Source: a bacterium (GTDB taxonomy: Bacteria; CG2-30-53-67; CG2-30-70-394). From it: 10,003 nt of DNA. Position 1 is the first letter of the stretch. Each line of letters starts with the position of its first letter. Of the stretch, positions 1-5,244 are shown piece after piece. The notes beneath the pieces were generated by a model. It did no database searches. It was not told the origin of the DNA and saw only the letters and a list, made by a program, of their open reading frames with translations. The DNA is taken from NCBI GenBank assembly GCA_024278555.1, contig JAJRSX010000074.1, positions 1 to 10,003 on the forward strand, given 5' to 3'. A program made the position numbers and the translations under genes.

Positions 1-22
1 CCCCTGACATCTTGCCCTCTTT

Positions 23-61
23 CCGATTGCCCATCGTCGGTCATGAGCTAGGGGCAATCGG
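23..61. repeat. 10-bp perfect inverted repeat (stem-loop)
   Basis: CCGATTGCCC at 23-32 is the exact reverse complement of GGGCAATCGG at 52-61, with a 19-nt loop. No T-run follows, so it does not look like an intrinsic terminator. Its role is unknown; it could be the end of a mobile or repeat element that begins before the window. Confidence 0.6.
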
Positions 62-83
62 CATTTCTTGCGATGACGGCGTC

Positions 84-105
84 GGTCGGCTGAAGCCGAC
101 CCTAC
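84..105 (-). repeat. REP-like hairpin with GTAG foot
   Basis: GGTCGGC (84-90) and GCCGACC (95-101) form a 7-bp stem with a TGAA loop, followed by CTAC. Read on the minus strand this is GTAG directly followed by a hairpin. That is the hallmark layout of REP sequences mobilised by REP-associated tyrosine transposases. Its stem sequence differs from the larger elements at 1054 and 8466, but the GTAG-hairpin layout is shared. No transposase is in the window. Confidence 0.5.
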
Positions 106-137
106 GGTCTGGTAACCCGATCTTGTTTCCGCTGATC

Positions 138-335
138 CTCTTCGTGGTCTTCGCGCCCTTGGCGTCTTCGCGGTGAGCCCAGCCTTGCAGGCCCCTGCCG
201 TGCCCTGGTCTTCACCACCAGCGACGCCTCTACCCGTGGCTCGCTTCCCTTCCGTGTCTTTGTGTGGATTCCGTGGCTCAAATGGCCTTCCTGGCCCACG
301 CCATCCCCCGGTCCACCACCGGCGACACCCTCCCG
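138..335 (-). repeat. Composite dispersed repeat, copy L (minus orientation)
   Basis: Read on the minus strand, this stretch aligns by eye over about 190 bp with plus-strand 8074-8262, at roughly 75-80 percent identity with small gaps. Shared order: GGCGAC-containing lead, GGAAGGC, a CACGGAA array (units of 9, 10 and 10 nt, 247-275), a GGTGGTGAA block, a GGGCTC lead motif, then an 8/9-nt-period CGCGAAGA-type array (138-172). The homology continues through all reading frames and both strands, which argues for a DNA or RNA element rather than a protein gene. Confidence 0.6.
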
Positions 336-358
336 CCCCGGCCTCCCCCCCTATCTAC

Positions 359-384
359 TGTCTACTACCTCTGTCTACTACCTC
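359..384. repeat. 13-nt perfect tandem duplication
   Basis: TGTCTACTACCTC occurs at 359-371 and again immediately at 372-384, within a pyrimidine-rich tract. On the minus strand the pattern reads as GTAGTAGACAG-type units. A related but looser CTACTTCCTACTTTC tract lies at about 5362-5376, upstream of the hemerythrin gene. Confidence 0.75.
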
Positions 385-476
385 CTGCTGTTCCCCCTCC
401 CGCCTCCCCCTCCCCACCCCCGCTGTCCTCCGCCTCTCTGCGCGAGAATCCAAACCGACGATGATGGGGTGGCCGA

Positions 477-531
477 TTGACTAGAACGGGGACCGTACCT
501 ACGTTGTTGACACCTGCATCGTGGTATGCAG
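477..531 (+). promoter_or_regulatory. Candidate erpA promoter region with operator-like dyad
   Basis: Two -35-like boxes are visible: TTGACT at 477-482, with a weak TACGTT 17 bp downstream (500-505), and a perfect TTGACA at 507-512, with no well-spaced -10 (TATGCA at 525-530 is only 12 bp away). An 18-bp dyad, CTGCAT-cgtggt-ATGCAG (514-531), lies just after TTGACA and could bind a dimeric repressor. Fe-S assembly genes are often controlled by IscR, but this dyad does not clearly match a known IscR site. The assignment is inferred. Confidence 0.35.
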
Positions 532-591
532 CTCACCGCCCCGGCCGGGGCACACCATCGACCCCCCAGGGAACCCAAGGAGAACCACACC

Positions 592-915
592 ATGGTCACC
601 ATCACCGACGCCGCAGCGGCCAAAATTCGCGACTACCTGAAGCAGGAGGAGAAGCCCAACGCCGCCTTCCGCCTCTATGTCGAGGGGGGTGGCTGCTCCG
701 GCTACCAGTACGGCATGGGGCTCGACGAGAACGAGCGCGAGGGCGACAACGTGATCGCCGCCGACGGCTTCACCGTCCGCATCGACCCGATGAGCGCCCC
801 CCTCCTCAAGGGTGCGGTCATCGACTACACCGAGGGGCTCACCGGCGCCGGCTTCTCCATCCAGAACCCGAACGCCCAGACCACCTGCGGCTGCGGCTCC
901 TCCTTCTCGGCGTAG
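592..915 (+). CDS. erpA: A-type iron-sulfur cluster carrier (ErpA/IscA/HesB family)
   Basis: This 107-residue protein belongs to the HesB/IscA/ErpA family, which accepts nascent Fe-S clusters from the IscU/SufU scaffolds and delivers them to apoproteins in the cytoplasm. The three conserved cluster-binding cysteines are present: Cys35 in GGGCSGYQYG, and Cys99 and Cys101 in TTCGCGSSF near the C-terminus. Length is typical. The GGGCSG and CGCGSSF blocks favour ErpA or a close relative; IscA and SufA cannot be fully excluded because no isc or suf genes are adjacent. The ATG at 592 was chosen because AAGGAG (577-582) lies 9 nt upstream; an in-frame ATG at 526 would add 22 non-conserved residues. 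It is monocistronic, closed by a strong terminator 24 nt after the stop. Confidence 0.93.
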   Translation: MVTITDAAAAKIRDYLKQEEKPNAAFRLYVEGGGCSGYQYGMGLDENEREGDNVIAADGFTVRIDPMSAPLLKGAVIDYTEGLTGAGFSIQNPNAQTTCGCGSSFSA

Positions 916-939
916 CCTCAGACCAGCAGCAAGATGAGA

Positions 940-972
940 GGCCCCGGGCGGCAACGCCCGGGGCCTTTTTTT
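940..972 (+). terminator. Intrinsic terminator of erpA
   Basis: A perfect 11-bp GC-rich stem (GGCCCCGGGCG 940-950, CGCCCGGGGCC 955-965) with a GCAA tetraloop is followed by seven T residues (966-972). It begins 24 nt after the erpA stop, so erpA is transcribed as a single-gene unit. The T-run lies on the plus strand only, so it is unlikely to serve comF. Confidence 0.92.
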
Positions 973-977
973 GTGCA

Positions 978-1007
978 GCGCGGATCGGGGGCATGGCCCC
1001 CTCCTAC
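978..1007 (-). repeat. Partial copy of the BIME-like element (hairpin 4 plus CTCCTAC)
   Basis: These 30 nt are identical to 1105-1134, the right end of the complete element. They include hairpin GGGGGC-ATG-GCCCCC (987-1001) followed by TCCTAC. Read on the minus strand this is a GTAGGA foot plus hairpin, the REP layout. It begins 6 nt after the erpA terminator T-run. The left half (GTAGGA plus hairpin 1) is missing, so this is a half element. Confidence 0.8.
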
Positions 1008-1053
1008 CGGAAGGCCGGGGGGATGGAGGGTCGGGCAGCGGTGGTGGGAGGGG

Positions 1054-1134
1054 GTAGGAGCGGGTTGTACCCGCGACCCGCGCCCGCAGGGCGCGCCGCG
1101 CTACGCGCGGATCGGGGGCATGGCCCCCTCCTAC
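1054..1134. repeat. BIME-like element: closing stem around four 3-nt-loop hairpins
   Basis: GTAGGA (1054-1059) pairs with TCCTAC (1129-1134). Between them lie four perfect 6-bp hairpins, each with a 3-nt loop: GCGGGT-TGT-ACCCGC (1060-1074), GCGCCC-GCA-GGGCGC (1080-1094), CCGCGC-TAC-GCGCGG (1096-1110), GGGGGC-ATG-GCCCCC (1114-1128). Both ends have the GTAG-plus-hairpin layout of REP sequences, in inverted orientation, so it resembles a bacterial interspersed mosaic element. The right edge supplies the stop codon of comF. A second full copy is at 8466-8550. Confidence 0.8.
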
Positions 1135-1880
1135 TCCCGATACGCCAGGGTGATCGCCCTCACCTCCATGGCCCCGGCGCCGGTGAGGGCGCGGGCGAGG
1201 GCGGCGACCGTCGAGCCGGTGGTGAAGACATCATCCACCACCACCACCCGCCGGCCGCAAAACCGCGCCCCCTCCACCACCCGGAAGCGGCCGCGGGCGT
1301 TGATCCGCCGTTGGGCGCGAGTGAGCCCCACCTGCGGTGGCCCCGCACGGCGCACGACCCCGCGCGCCTCCACCTCCACCCCCCATCGCCGCCCCGCCCA
1401 GCGCGCCAGCAAGAGCGCCTGGTTGAAGCCGCGGTCGCGCAGACGCGCGGCCGCCAGGGGCACCGGCACCAGAAGATCTCCATCGCACCCCGACCACCCT
1501 CCCCACGCCCAGTCGGCGAGGCGCGGCGCCAGCTCCCGGCGGCGCCGGTACTTTAACGCGGCGATCAGCTCGCGCACCGGACCACCGTGGACAAGGCCCG
1601 ACCGGTGCGACCGAAAGGGCGGGCGATCGGCACGGCAGCGACCGCAGACCAGCAAAGAGCCAGGAAGATCGACACCGGCAGCCGCCCCCCCCTCCCACCG
1701 ACGGCCGCACACCGAGCACCCCGCCACCTGCTGCTCCACCACCCACCGGTCGCGACCGCACGCCGCACACAGCACCCCGTCGGCGACCTCCACGCCGCAC
1801 CCCTCGCAGGTCAACGGAAAGAGGAGGTCGACCACCCCTCGCCCCGCCCGCGCCCACCATCGCCCCCTTCCAGCCCCCAT
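1131..1880 (-). CDS. comF: ComF family phosphoribosyltransferase-like protein
   Basis: This 249-residue protein is of the ComF family, implicated in DNA uptake and ssDNA handling during natural transformation, though it is also kept in many species with no known competence. An N-terminal zinc-ribbon region shows four CxxC pairs (Cys25/28, 38/41, 55/58, 79/82). The ComF hallmark VPVPLAAARLRDRGFNQA is at 138-155, the LTRAQRRIN block near 187, and the phosphoribosyl-pyrophosphate loop VVVVDDVFTTGST at 212-224. The ATG at 1880 follows AGGGG on the minus strand at close spacing (3 nt). Divergent from fabI, with 65 bp between starts. The stop TAG comes from the GTAGGAG end of the adjacent repeat element. 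High Arg/Gly/Trp content reflects the GC bias. Confidence 0.93.
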   Translation of the reverse strand: MGAGRGRWWARAGRGVVDLLFPLTCEGCGVEVADGVLCAACGRDRWVVEQQVAGCSVCGRRWEGGAAAGVDLPGSLLVCGRCRADRPPFRSHRSGLVHGGPVRELIAALKYRRRRELAPRLADWAWGGWSGCDGDLLVPVPLAAARLRDRGFNQALLLARWAGRRWGVEVEARGVVRRAGPPQVGLTRAQRRINARGRFRVVEGARFCGRRVVVVDDVFTTGSTVAALARALTGAGAMEVRAITLAYRE

Positions 1881-1945
1881 AGTCCCCTATGGTAACCTCT
1901 CGCGCCGTTCACGAGGCACTCTTCCACCACGGAAAGGAAACACCC

Positions 1946-2716
1946 ATGGGTCTGCTCGACGGCCAGGTCGCCCTCATCTTCGGCATCGCCAATGAGCGCA
2001 GCATCTGTTGGGGGATCGCCCAGGCCCTCGCCGCGGAGGGCGCACGGCTGGCCGTCACCTACCAGGGACCGGCTCTGGAAAAGCGGGTCCGGCCCCTGGC
2101 CGAGAAGCTGGGTGCCGAGCTCTGTCTAGACTGCGACGCGGTCAACGACGACCAGGTGGAGGCGGTCTTCCAGCAGGTCGGCGACCACTTCGGCCACCTC
2201 GACGCCATGGTCCACGGCATCGCCCACGCCCATCGCGCCGACCTCAAGGGGCGCTTCTGCGACACCAGCCGCGACGGCTTCGCCTACGCCCTCGACGTCT
2301 CCGCCTACACCCTCATCCACTTCTGCCGCCTCGCCCGTCCCCTCATGGAGGGGCGCGACGGCCGAGTCATCACCCTCACCTACTACGGCGCGGAGAAGGT
2401 CATCCCCAACTACCACGTCATGGGGGCGGCCAAGGCGGCCCTGGAGGCGAACGTCCGCTACCTCGCCGCCGACCTCGCCGAGGACGGGATGCGCATCAAC
2501 GCCATCTCCGCCGGCCCCATCAAGACCCTGGCGTCGGTGGGAATCTCCGACTTCTACAGCATCGGCAAGGCCGCCCGCGACAACGCCCCCATGCGGCGGC
2601 TCATCACCCAGGACGATGTCGCCAAGACCTCCCTCTACCTCCTCTCCGACCTCTCCAGCGCGGTCACCGGCGAAGTCATCCACGTCGACTGCGGCTACCA
2701 CGTCATCGGCATGTAG
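1946..2716 (+). CDS. fabI: Enoyl-[acyl-carrier-protein] reductase [NADH] FabI
   Basis: FabI is the cytoplasmic NADH-dependent enzyme that reduces trans-2-enoyl-ACP in the last step of each type II fatty-acid elongation cycle; it is the target of triclosan in species that carry it. The 256-residue protein is a short-chain dehydrogenase fold with the FabI-type cofactor loop GIANERSICWGIA (13-25). Active-site Tyr146 and Tyr156 and Lys163 (NYHVMGAAK, Tyr-x6-Lys) fall at the same numbers as in E. coli. GPIKTLAS is the conserved substrate-loop segment, and the C-terminal VDCGYHVIGM matches the family. The ATG at 1946 has AAAGGA (1933-1938) 7 nt upstream; an in-frame upstream ATG at 1889 would add 19 non-conserved residues. 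A TETYYGAE-type block replaces the common SYLGAE. Confidence 0.97.
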   Translation: MGLLDGQVALIFGIANERSICWGIAQALAAEGARLAVTYQGPALEKRVRPLAEKLGAELCLDCDAVNDDQVEAVFQQVGDHFGHLDAMVHGIAHAHRADLKGRFCDTSRDGFAYALDVSAYTLIHFCRLARPLMEGRDGRVITLTYYGAEKVIPNYHVMGAAKAALEANVRYLAADLAEDGMRINAISAGPIKTLASVGISDFYSIGKAARDNAPMRRLITQDDVAKTSLYLLSDLSSAVTGEVIHVDCGYHVIGM

Positions 2717-2772
2717 CCGACGCCTCCACCGCCTCCACCGTACCTCCGAACACCGCGGCAGGGGCCCCTCGC

Positions 2773-2801
2773 TTGACCTCACCAAAGGCCATCGCTATAA
2801 A
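2773..2801 (+). promoter_or_regulatory. Sigma-70 promoter for the tRNA pair
   Basis: TTGACC (2773-2778) and TATAAA (2796-2801) are separated by exactly 17 bp, close to the sigma-70 consensus. Transcription would begin near 2808, a few bases before the mature tRNA-Gln 5' end. The sequence between -10 and the start is G/C-only apart from one A (CCGCCGCACC), a GC-rich discriminator typical of stable-RNA promoters under stringent control; that regulation is inferred. Confidence 0.85.
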
Positions 2802-2813
2802 CCGCCGCACCGG

Positions 2814-2887
2814 TCGGGGGTCGTCTAATGGTAGGACTGCAGACTCTGAATCTGCCTATTGGGGTTCGAATCCCTGCCCCCGAACCA
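2814..2887 (+). tRNA. tRNA-Gln (anticodon CUG)
   Basis: 74 nt including an encoded CCA. The acceptor stem TCGGGGG (2814-2820) pairs with CCCCCGA (2877-2883), followed by discriminator A and CCA. The D arm carries TAATGGTAG. The anticodon arm is GCAGA-CTCTGAA-TCTGC with CTG at positions 34-36. The T arm contains GGTTCGAATC; its outer two pairs are G-U wobbles. A C34 anticodon reads CAG only, so a UUG isoacceptor is expected elsewhere in the genome. Confidence 0.96.
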
Positions 2888-2956
2888 GTCTCTCGTCGCA
2901 CACCGTGTAGCCGACCGCCCACAGACTAACGACAGACAGATCTCATGCCCGGCCTT

Positions 2957-3031
2957 GGTCCCATCGTCTAGGGGTTAGGACGCCGCCCTCTCACGGCGGA
3001 AACAGGGGTTCAATTCCCCTTGGGACTACCA
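2957..3031 (+). tRNA. tRNA-Glu (anticodon CUC)
   Basis: 75 nt including an encoded CCA. The acceptor GGTCCCA (2957-2963) pairs with TGGGACT (3021-3027) with a G1-U72 wobble, then discriminator A and CCA. The anticodon arm is CCGCC-CTCTCAC-GGCGG with CTC at 34-36, and the T arm is a perfect AGGGG-TTCAATT-CCCCT. It lies 69 nt after tRNA-Gln and is probably co-transcribed from the promoter at 2773. C34 restricts decoding to GAG. No T-run terminator is evident downstream. Confidence 0.95.
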
Positions 3032-3169
3032 AACCGCCACCGGCTCACGCCGCCGGCGGGATCAGGCGGGTAAGGCTGAACCACCACGGCACACCGGTGG
3101 AGACCAGGGGCGCCACAGGAGGAGGAGAGAGGAGTGGACCCTGAGTCCGCCCCCTGCTGCCGACGCCCT

Positions 3170-3204
3170 CCCCTCTGTGGCCTCCGTGTCTCTGCAGTGA
3201 GCCC
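3170..3204 (-). repeat. Short-period repeat module with GGGCTCAC lead
   Basis: On the minus strand this reads GGGCTCAC (3204-3197) followed by CTGCAGAGA, CACGGAGG and CCACAGAGG units. The same lead octamer precedes other short-period arrays at 173-180 (minus) and 7892 (plus). It sits in the 179-bp gap between tRNA-Glu and the end of the cytochrome gene, in which I see no gene or terminator. Confidence 0.5.
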
Positions 3205-3210
3205 GCCCCC

Positions 3211-3540
3211 TCACGAACCGCCGCCGACGCTGGCGACGCGTTCGCTGCTCAACAGGCGGACCACCGCCTCCAGCTCCAGGGGCCGCAGCCCCCGTGAGGC
3301 GGGCATCCGACTCCGGGCGTCCACCGAACGCGGCCCCTCAATGTACTGGCGGATCGCCTCCGGCTCCATGCGCGACCCCACATCGGTGAGATCCGGGCCG
3401 ATCTGGCGGTGGCCAAGGGTGCGGAAGGTGTGGCAAAAGCCACACCGGTGAACGAAGAGACGCTCCCCGTCCACCGCCCACACCGGCCGCGATGCGACCA
3501 CGACGAATACGATCCCCACGGCTACGACGACTCTCCTCAT
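3211..3540 (-). CDS. Small secreted c-type cytochrome (monoheme)
   Basis: A 109-residue exported protein with one covalent haem site, expected to carry electrons in the periplasm. A signal peptide is evident: MRR, a hydrophobic stretch to about residue 19 and a likely cleavage after VWA (residue 22). The haem motif is CGFCH (33-37), followed by IGPDLTDVGSRM (47-58) and a probable axial Met79 in SRMP, as in class I cytochromes c. The start at 3540 was chosen because GGGGG lies 8 nt upstream and MRR begins a good signal peptide; an in-frame ATG at 3555 would add five residues. It is divergent from the kinase gene with only 13 bp between starts. Its redox partner cannot be told from the neighbours. 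Confidence 0.88.
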   Translation of the reverse strand: MRRVVVAVGIVFVVVASRPVWAVDGERLFVHRCGFCHTFRTLGHRQIGPDLTDVGSRMEPEAIRQYIEGPRSVDARSRMPASRGLRPLELEAVVRLLSSERVASVGGGS

Positions 3541-3553
3541 ACGCGCTACCCCC

Positions 3554-4534
3554 ATGGGAGAGACTCTTCGACACCCGGCCACGGACACCCGAGCCAACGG
3601 CCTAAATCCCACCCAGTGGGCGGCGGTGGTGGCCTGGCGACCGGCGTGGCGCGACCATCCGCCGCACCTCACCCCCCTCACCCCGGAGGCCTCCAGCCGT
3701 CGCTACCTGCGCGCCGAGGACAACTCGACCACCGTCGTCCTCCAGCTCCACCCGGGGCCGATCCGGGCCGACGACCCCTTCCTGCGCCTCCAACGGTGGT
3801 TCGCAGAGGCAGGCTGGCCGGTGGTCCGGGTGGTCGCCGCCCTTGTGGAGGCCGGCATCGTGGTCCTCGAGGACCTCGGTGATCACTACCTGTCCGCGGA
3901 ATCCGAATCCGGCGGCTATGGGGAGGCGGTCGACCTCCTCGCCGACCTCCACCGCCTCGACCCGGCCGGCGCCCCCCTCGCGCCCCCCTTCGACGGCCAC
4001 CTCTTCCGCGCCGAGCTCCGCCTCTTCCTCGACACCTTCTCCGCCCTCACCGGCTGGCGCGACACCGACCGCGCCGCGACCCTGCTGGCGCCGGTGTGCG
4101 ATGCCCTCGCCCGCCTGCCGCGGGTCATCTGCCACCGCGACTACCACCGCCGCAACCTGATGGTGACGGCCGCCGGGTTGCGGGTGATCGACTTCCAGGA
4201 CGCCCGCCTCGGACCGGCCGCCTACGACCTCGCCTCTCTCCTCGAAGACCCGTACACCAGCCTGGGGGAGTCGACCCGCGCGGCGCTGCGCGCGCGCTAC
4301 GCGACGACCGCCAGCGCGACGCCCGGCTACGACCTGGCCGCCTGCCAGCGGCTGGTGAAGGCGGCGGGGACCTACTGCAACCAGCAGGTCGCCCACCACA
4401 ACGGCGGCTACCTCCCCTACGTCGCCCCGGCCCTGGCCCGCGCCCGCCGCGCCGCCCGCCGCATCGCCGGCGACCACCCCGACCTCGCCCCCCTCCTGGC
4501 GGAGCTCGCCGCCGTCTGGGAGCGGCGAAGATGA
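3554..4534 (+). CDS. amgK: N-acetylmuramate/N-acetylglucosamine kinase AmgK-like (aminoglycoside phosphotransferase fold)
   Basis: This 326-residue phosphotransferase resembles AmgK, which phosphorylates N-acetylmuramic acid (and GlcNAc) at the anomeric position in the peptidoglycan-recycling shortcut of Pseudomonas and many other proteobacteria. The catalytic loop HRDYHRRN is at 194-201 (Asp196 base, Asn201), and the metal-binding Asp213 is in VIDFQDARLGPAAYDLASLL, the AmgK-type version of the DFD/DxD motif. The N-terminal lobe shows EASSRRYLR and VVLEDLGD. It overlaps the next gene by ATGA, a translational coupling seen for amgK-murU. No clear ribosome site precedes the ATG at 3554; a start further in, such as GTG at 3626, is possible. 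The substrate is inferred from motif style and the murU neighbour; other APH-family kinases remain possible. Confidence 0.85.
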   Translation: MGETLRHPATDTRANGLNPTQWAAVVAWRPAWRDHPPHLTPLTPEASSRRYLRAEDNSTTVVLQLHPGPIRADDPFLRLQRWFAEAGWPVVRVVAALVEAGIVVLEDLGDHYLSAESESGGYGEAVDLLADLHRLDPAGAPLAPPFDGHLFRAELRLFLDTFSALTGWRDTDRAATLLAPVCDALARLPRVICHRDYHRRNLMVTAAGLRVIDFQDARLGPAAYDLASLLEDPYTSLGESTRAALRARYATTASATPGYDLAACQRLVKAAGTYCNQQVAHHNGGYLPYVAPALARARRAARRIAGDHPDLAPLLAELAAVWERRR

Positions 4535-5244
4535 CCGGCGTCGTCCTCTGTGCCGGCCGCGGCACCCGCCTGGCCCCCCTCACCGAGCGAATCCCGAAGC
4601 CCCTGGTGGAGGTGGCGGGGAGGCCGATGGTCCACTACCCCCTGGCGCTCCTGCGCGCCGCCGGCATCCACCGCATCGTCCTCAACAGCCACCACCTCGC
4701 CGACCGGCTCGAGGCCACCCTCGGCGACGGCCGTCGATGGGGGGTGGAGCTGCGCTACTCGCGCGAGCCGCGCCTGCTCGGCACCGGCGGCGGCCTGCGC
4801 CACCTGGCGCCCCTGTTGGACGACGACCTGGCGGTGGTCCTCAACACCGACCAGATCACCGACCTCGACATCACCCGGTTGATCGCCCACCACCGGACCA
4901 CCGGCGCCATGGCGACCCTGGCAACGGTGGTGGGAACGGACGACCTCCCCCACCGTCGCCTCGCCGAGCACCACGGCCGGCTCACCGGCCTCGCCCCGAG
5001 CGGCAGCCGCAACGGCCCCCTCTTCATGGGGTGCTACTGCCTCGACCCGGCGCTCCTGGCGCGCCACACCCCGCCCGCCCCCGCCTGCATCCTGCGCCAC
5101 TTTCTCCTCCCCGAGATCGCCACCGGCGGCCGCGTCGCCCTCTACCGCCACCCGGGCACCTGGCTCGACACCGGCGACTTCGCCGCCATCGCCCGCGCCG
5201 AGGCCGCCCTCGCCGCGGGGCTTACCGTGCCGACCCTGGACTAG
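4531..5244 (+). CDS. murU: N-acetylmuramate-1-phosphate uridylyltransferase MurU-like nucleotidyltransferase
   Basis: This 237-residue sugar-1-phosphate nucleotidyltransferase would convert MurNAc-1-phosphate plus UTP to UDP-MurNAc, the step after AmgK, feeding recycled sugar back to peptidoglycan synthesis and bypassing the fosfomycin-sensitive MurA step. The nucleotide-binding signature is VVLCAGRGTRLAPLTE (4-19), with Lys23 in KPL; GTGGG (85-89) and NTDQI with Asp108 form the metal site; GTWLDTGD lies near the C-terminus. Length is close to the family norm. Its start overlaps the kinase stop (ATGA). The general fold is shared with mannose-1-phosphate guanylyltransferases; the MurU call depends on the adjacent AmgK-type kinase. 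Confidence 0.87.
   Translation: MTGVVLCAGRGTRLAPLTERIPKPLVEVAGRPMVHYPLALLRAAGIHRIVLNSHHLADRLEATLGDGRRWGVELRYSREPRLLGTGGGLRHLAPLLDDDLAVVLNTDQITDLDITRLIAHHRTTGAMATLATVVGTDDLPHRRLAEHHGRLTGLAPSGSRNGPLFMGCYCLDPALLARHTPPAPACILRHFLLPEIATGGRVALYRHPGTWLDTGDFAAIARAEAALAAGLTVPTLD

Larger units (their letters stand above)
1..591. other. Gene-free repeat-rich region upstream of erpA
   Basis: No convincing coding sequence was found here; the open frames are low-complexity Pro/Ser/Arg shadows without ribosome sites. It holds, in order: a 10-bp inverted repeat (23-61), a REP-like hairpin (84-105), a minus-oriented composite repeat (138-335), a pyrimidine-rich tract with a 13-nt tandem duplication (350-384), another fragment related to the 8-nt-period repeats (about 428-452, on the minus strand), and the probable erpA control region (477-591). 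The composition is strongly C/T-rich between 340 and 430. Confidence 0.7.

Noticed and set aside
102-299. Small peptide with an SHGIH motif that also appears in frames near 8128 and 8410
   Set aside because: The similarity is at DNA level in all frames and comes from the CACGGAA repeat array; there is no start signal or codon-type conservation.
477-1556. Long plus-strand open frame (359 codons) across erpA and antisense to comF
   Set aside because: It is Arg/Pro/His low complexity, overlaps erpA in another frame and crosses its terminator; typical of GC-rich shadow frames.
1868-1896. fabI promoter between comF and fabI
   Set aside because: TTCCAG and GGTAAC/TATGGT boxes are too weak or badly spaced to support a call.
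934-1995. Long plus-strand frame antisense to comF
   Set aside because: No ribosome site, biased composition, and it runs opposite a clearly conserved ComF.
2008-2910. Plus-strand frame overlapping fabI and running into tRNA-Gln
   Set aside because: Out-of-frame shadow of fabI; reads through a promoter and a tRNA.
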